This document shows positions 60,249 to 64,000 of a stretch of 64,000 nt of DNA, in pieces (the first letter of the stretch is position 1; every line of letters begins with the position of its first letter). The position numbers and the translations under genes are program-made. Under the pieces are notes generated by a model, which was not told where the DNA came from, ran no database searches, and saw only the letters and a list, made by a program, of their open reading frames with translations. The stretch lies in the NCBI RefSeq assembly GCF_001571325.1, contig NZ_BCTO01000022.1, positions 186,001 to 250,000 of the forward strand, in the 5' to 3' direction. The stretch is from Delftia tsuruhatensis NBRC 16741 (lineage in GTDB: Bacteria; Pseudomonadota; Gammaproteobacteria; Burkholderiales; Burkholderiaceae_C).

Positions 60249-61292
60249 TCAGGGGCTGCCTTTTGAAATGTTTCCACTCTCTGTTGTCATACTGGCCGCA
60301 TCCTTGCGCACCGGCAATGCGACCTGCTCGAACACATTGCCTTCTATCACCACGTCCCTGGACTCCAGCAGGTTGATGCCGGCCTGGGGGTCCTCTTCCT
60401 TCTTCCTGAACAGCCCGCTGCGCTTCACTATGAAGCGGTTGTTGCGGATGATGGAACCATCGGCATCGCGCAGCTTGAGGATGGCGGGCAGCGGGGCCTT
60501 GTCGCGCGGGTCCATGTGCACGATGAAGGTGTTGCCCTCCACCAGCGAGCGCGGGCCGTACAGGTAGACGGCGGTGCGGCCATCGACCTCGATGGTGTTG
60601 TTGCGCACCACGTTGTCGGAGCCCGCCATGATGATGGCGCGGCCGCCGGATTTGATTTGGAGGTTTTCTGCTGTGTAGAAGGTGGGTGGAGAGTAGTCCC
60701 AGGGGATTTCGTTGAAGTTCTGGTTCTCGCCATTCCAATTTGTTTTAATAATTATTGAAATATCTTCCTTCATCATTTCTATTCTTTTTCTAATATTTGA
60801 ATCTCCAGAAGCCATTTCTATGCTTATTCCCAATCTTCCAGGTGTTTCAATCTTTCCATTATGAACCTTTAGAAAGCATAATTCAATCCCCTTAGTTCCA
60901 ATGCCACGAGTATCTTCAAAAGGCGATCCCGATACGAGATGATTTTGCAAGTCCAGGTCCACATTGCTGCTTTCGAAGAACGTTAATATATTTCCGGTTC
61001 CAGCATCATTTATTGGAGACCCTCTTTGTCTACCAGATATGAGGTCACGAGATTTTCGCTGAACGAAATCATGAACAACGCAGTGCTTACCAGAACCTTT
61101 GATTGACTCTGATATTGGAACTCTCTGACCTCTATATTTAACAGCCTTGCACCATATGGGTGGAAGTTTTGCGTCAACAGGAGGGTGTTGGCTCTCGGTC
61201 CATTTTTCCCATTGCTGTTTTTCTGCATGCCCAGTCCGCCAAAAAGCTAGCAGCACAAATATTATTAAAATGCACACTATACGGGTTTGCAT
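60249..61292 (-). CDS. Exported beta-helix protein B, putative cognate immunity protein of the Rhs toxin
   Basis: Predicted 347-residue protein with a signal peptide (residues 1-23, ending GHA). It starts at 61292 with GGAG at the right distance and overlaps the rhs stop by 16 bases, a tight coupling typical of toxin-immunity pairs. The N-terminal half shares GKHCVVHDFVQRKSRDLISGRQRGSP with paralogue A. The C-terminal half is a right-handed beta-helix with the same repeating rungs. An exported immunity protein fits a toxin that acts in the periplasm or on membranes. The A+T-rich 5' half suggests recent transfer. The family is not one I can name. Confidence 0.75.
   Translation of the reverse strand: MQTRIVCILIIFVLLAFWRTGHAEKQQWEKWTESQHPPVDAKLPPIWCKAVKYRGQRVPISESIKGSGKHCVVHDFVQRKSRDLISGRQRGSPINDAGTGNILTFFESSNVDLDLQNHLVSGSPFEDTRGIGTKGIELCFLKVHNGKIETPGRLGISIEMASGDSNIRKRIEMMKEDISIIIKTNWNGENQNFNEIPWDYSPPTFYTAENLQIKSGGRAIIMAGSDNVVRNNTIEVDGRTAVYLYGPRSLVEGNTFIVHMDPRDKAPLPAILKLRDADGSIIRNNRFIVKRSGLFRKKEEDPQAGINLLESRDVVIEGNVFEQVALPVRKDAASMTTESGNISKGSP
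60280..60701 (-). repeat. Long direct repeat, copy B (3' half of beta-helix gene B)
   Basis: Partner of 59067-59488 (offset 1213 bases). The differences I saw are single-base substitutions; the boundary toward the 5' half coincides with a sharp fall in G+C. Confidence 0.85.
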
Positions 61293-64000
61293 AACAAACT
61301 CCTTGGCAAACACACACCTGGATAGTCTTTCTCCCTACCCACTAGACCACCAAGAAAGATCTCTCTATTGTTTTCTGCTTTCTCAAAGTCATATTCCTCT
61401 GAATTTTTATCTTTCAAATCTATTTTTGTTATTTTGATCTGACCTTTATTGTCTTTCGTTAAATTCAATTTTCCTTCATTAATCCATTTATTTAGATGGT
61501 TTTGTAGCAAATCAAATTTATCTGGAGAATTGCTCCCACTCTCCCGCGTGGCATTGAATCTCTCCAGCACTTTCTCTATCTCTTTAAAGCTCACCGCCGG
61601 CTTAGCCCCATACCGCGTCAGAAACTCATAAACCGCTTTCTCCCCTTGCAGCGATCGATACTCCCGCTTGTCCCAATAAGGCATATCTGGATCAGGCATA
61701 TTCCCCAGTATTGGCATGTCCTCGTCATAGGTGTAATCCGGCTCGGACCCCGCAAGCCCATGCCCTATGCCCAACTTCACGCTGATGGCATCGAACGGCC
61801 GGTTGTCCTTGTCCCGGTGGCTGAAGGTGTCCAGGTAGGAGTGCAGGAATTCGCCCAGGAACTGGTATTCGGCACAGGGCTGGGCCGGGTTGCCCAGCCG
61901 GCTGGCGTTGAGCAGGTTGTTCAGTTGCGGGCTCAGGTTGCCCACCACGCTGTTGACGTTGTCGTTGGCGTACTGGGGCAGCGTGGTGCCCTTGTCGTCG
62001 GACAGCGTGAAGTGGTACCACAGCAGTTGCCGGTGGTTCTTGAAGATCGAGCCCACCGTGGTGAGGGTGTTGGCATCGTCCAGCGGCTTGGTGATGGGGT
62101 TGTCATCCACGTACTGCGAAGCCAGCGCCGTGATGCGCGCAGGTTCGTAGTCCAGGCCGGCGGCCAGGGCCAGGAAGAAGACCATGTAGTAGTGCATGTC
62201 CTCCTGGTACAGCCCGGTGGGATCGATGCGGTTGAGCGGGTCGCCGCCGGCATACAGGTAGGCATCGGGTCCGTCCGGGTAGCCCAGCGGGTCCGGCTGC
62301 AGGTAGCGGCCGCTGGCCGGGTCGTAGCTGCGGTGCCAGTTGTCGTGCAGTCCGCTTTCCTCGTCGAAGTACTGGCCCGGCAGGCGCAGGTTGAGCACGG
62401 CCTGCTGCCGGGGCAGGCTTGTGTGGCCGGCCTGATGCATGGCCGGCGCTCCCCAGGGGGTTTGGCGGGCACGCCAGACCACGCGCTGGCCTGCGTCCGT
62501 CATGGCCTGCGGACTGCCCCGGTGGTCGTTGTGGATGTGCAGCATGCGCGCCTTGCCGCTGGCGTTGTCCCGGTTGTGCGCGGATTCCAGCTTGGCGATG
62601 GGCAGGGTGCGAGTCCCCTCGTTCAGGTACAGGTACTGGCTGGTGATGCGGCCTTCGCCATCCATTTCCGCGACGAGCCGGTTGTCCTGCCACAGGTAGT
62701 GGCTGTGCGTTTGCCCATCGCCCTGGTGCACGGTCTTGCCAACGCGCTGGCCCAGGCTGTTGTAGCGGTAGCTGGCGATGGGCCGGTCCTGGTGGTCGCT
62801 GATGCCCTGGAGCTGTCCTGCCTCGGTGTAGGTGTAGCGGTGCAATGCGTCCTGGACGGTGCGGCCCTGGCTGTCGCGCTGCACGGGCGCTGGTGCTGAC
62901 GGTGCGTTGTCCTGCACCAGTCTGCCGAAGCCCTGGTAGCGGTAGTCGGTCTTGTGCAGGCCCGCTGGTGGCCCCTCCTGCTCGATGGCGCGTATGCGCG
63001 GGCCCACGCCGTAGCGGTAGCGCTGGCTGAGGATGGGTGCGCTGCCTTGTGATGTGCCTTGCGATGTGCCTTGCCCGGTGGTCTGCTGCGTGAGGCGCCC
63101 GGCAATGTCGTATTGGCGCGAGGTGGCCAGGCCATTGCCTGCCGTGTAGTGCTGCAGGCCGTTGAAGGCGTCTGTTTGGATGTCGCCGACCACCGTCTGC
63201 GCGGGCAGCAAGCGTTCAAGCAAGCCTGTGGCGCCGGCGCCCAGCCAGTGGTCGCTGGCCTGCAGCAGGCCGGCCACCCAGGCGCTTTGCAGTTGCAGCC
63301 CTTGCACGCTGGCGCCGTCGCTGGCGGGGCCGCGCCGGGTGACGAGCACGCGGCCATCGGCCAGGGTGCGGCTGTGGACCCGGCCGTCCGGGCCATAGCG
63401 CGTGGCGGTGCGGTAGGTATGCTCGCCCTGGCCGTCGGGCGTGGCCAGCGCAATGGTGCGTGCCACGGGGCGGCCCAGGGCGTCGTATTCGATGGACTCG
63501 CGCTGCCAGTTGCTGTCGATGGTCTGCAGCAGCCGGCCCTGGTAGTGCAGCCGGGTTTGCGAGGAAGAGCGACGATCTGCGCCGGGCGCCGCTTCGTAGC
63601 GCTTGGCCAGCAGACGCCCGCTGGGGGCGTACTGGTAGTGGGTGCTGCTGCCGTCGGCGCGGGTGTGCACCAGCAATTGATCGGCTTCGTTGTAGCGTGC
63701 GCTTTGGCGGCCATGATCGGCAAGCTGAAGCCAGACGGTGCGGCCGAAGTCGTCGTGCAGGGCCTGGCGGCGTTCGGCGGGTTGGGCTCCTTGGGAAGCA
63801 GTGGTTTGGTGTCCGATGTCCTGGGGTGCTGTCGGCACATCGGAGGAGCCTTGCAATGCCAGCCGTACCGCCCCATCGGGCGTTTGCGACAGGCTGGCAT
63901 GGAGACTGCCGTTGTCCAGCCAGCGCGTGCGGGTGTCGTCGCCATCGGTGTGCTGGAGCAATTCCCCCGCATCGCCGTAGGTGTAGCTGTCCAGGCGCCC
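61277..64000 (-). CDS. Rhs/YD-repeat protein with C-terminal toxin domain (5' end outside window)
   Basis: The last 907 codons of an rhs gene whose frame stays open to the window edge. Repeated YD units (for example LLVHTRADGSSTHYQYAPSGRLL, LGQRVGKTV) form the shell. The core ends with RYLQPDPLGYPDGPDAYLYAGGDPLNR and the junction DPTGL (62210-62224). The variable 310-residue tip begins YQEDMHYYMVFFLALAAGLDYE. It has a His/Asp set (MHYY, YVDDNP, WYHFT, LHSYLDTFSHRD, GIGHGLAGSEPD) that looks like zinc-dependent phospholipase C-type or DUF6765-type proteins. G+C falls from about 61720 to the 3' end. Delivery by a type VI or similar secretion system is usual for Rhs, but none is in view. Confidence 0.88.
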   Translation of the reverse strand, partial: GRLDSYTYGDAGELLQHTDGDDTRTRWLDNGSLHASLSQTPDGAVRLALQGSSDVPTAPQDIGHQTTASQGAQPAERRQALHDDFGRTVWLQLADHGRQSARYNEADQLLVHTRADGSSTHYQYAPSGRLLAKRYEAAPGADRRSSSQTRLHYQGRLLQTIDSNWQRESIEYDALGRPVARTIALATPDGQGEHTYRTATRYGPDGRVHSRTLADGRVLVTRRGPASDGASVQGLQLQSAWVAGLLQASDHWLGAGATGLLERLLPAQTVVGDIQTDAFNGLQHYTAGNGLATSRQYDIAGRLTQQTTGQGTSQGTSQGSAPILSQRYRYGVGPRIRAIEQEGPPAGLHKTDYRYQGFGRLVQDNAPSAPAPVQRDSQGRTVQDALHRYTYTEAGQLQGISDHQDRPIASYRYNSLGQRVGKTVHQGDGQTHSHYLWQDNRLVAEMDGEGRITSQYLYLNEGTRTLPIAKLESAHNRDNASGKARMLHIHNDHRGSPQAMTDAGQRVVWRARQTPWGAPAMHQAGHTSLPRQQAVLNLRLPGQYFDEESGLHDNWHRSYDPASGRYLQPDPLGYPDGPDAYLYAGGDPLNRIDPTGLYQEDMHYYMVFFLALAAGLDYEPARITALASQYVDDNPITKPLDDANTLTTVGSIFKNHRQLLWYHFTLSDDKGTTLPQYANDNVNSVVGNLSPQLNNLLNASRLGNPAQPCAEYQFLGEFLHSYLDTFSHRDKDNRPFDAISVKLGIGHGLAGSEPDYTYDEDMPILGNMPDPDMPYWDKREYRSLQGEKAVYEFLTRYGAKPAVSFKEIEKVLERFNATRESGSNSPDKFDLLQNHLNKWINEGKLNLTKDNKGQIKITKIDLKDKNSEEYDFEKAENNREIFLGGLVGREKDYPGVCLPRSLLCKPV

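Overview
The DNA is uniformly GC-rich (roughly two thirds G+C by eye). Its gene content and gene order are typical of a betaproteobacterium of the family Comamonadaceae, most likely a Delftia/Acidovorax-type organism. This rests on protein family resemblance and on two copies of a palindromic intergenic repeat I associate with that group (1471-1563, 32703-32814). No database search was possible. No rRNA, tRNA, insertion sequence or CRISPR array was seen.

Layout. 200-7100: an OB-fold protein and an orphan MetQ-like binding protein, then a six-gene leftward operon of biotin transport (bioMNY), an acyl-CoA ligase, an unusual thiolase and a nitroreductase. 7.1-20 kb: sulfur and redox genes, with metNIQ, flavin reductase, azoR plus a divergent LysR gene, sbp-cysTWA and dsbB. 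20-29.2 kb: a complete sugar/polyol catabolic island, with a DhaK-DhaL fusion kinase divergent from an RpiB-type isomerase, an ABC sugar importer, an SDR and a zinc dehydrogenase, and a SorC regulator. It looks like a threitol/erythritol (D-erythrulose) pathway. 29.2-41.3 kb: LysE exporter, GST, ampR and a class A beta-lactamase, argA with a possible leader attenuator, a TolC-HlyD-two-permease exporter without an ATPase gene, an MFS carrier and vapBC.

41.3-49.4 kb: accessory carboxylate metabolism, with four LysR-type or LysR-controlled units, a PDC-lactonase-like amidohydrolase, a frameshifted tripartite-transporter binding protein, gamma-glutamyltransferase, a second such binding protein and a tautomerase. 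49.4-51.8 kb: a two-gene RNA repair cassette (RNA ligase plus HD-domain/polynucleotide kinase) behind a 411-bp leader with no evident gene. 51.9-59 kb: a signal-less solute-binding-domain protein, a membrane metallophosphoesterase, hrpA and an isochorismatase-family hydrolase.

59-64 kb: the 3' end of a leftward rhs gene running off the window. Its variable C-terminal toxin carries a His/Asp pattern like zinc-dependent phospholipase-type proteins. It is followed by two paralogous exported beta-helix proteins (probable periplasmic immunity proteins), with a decayed orphan rhs tip between them. Base composition drops sharply in parts of this region, which indicates horizontal exchange.

The most unusual items are the Rhs toxin with exported beta-helix partners, the RNA repair cassette, the thiolase lacking its second catalytic cysteine inside a biotin operon, the MetN without its regulatory domain, and the paired palindromic operators of the polyol island.
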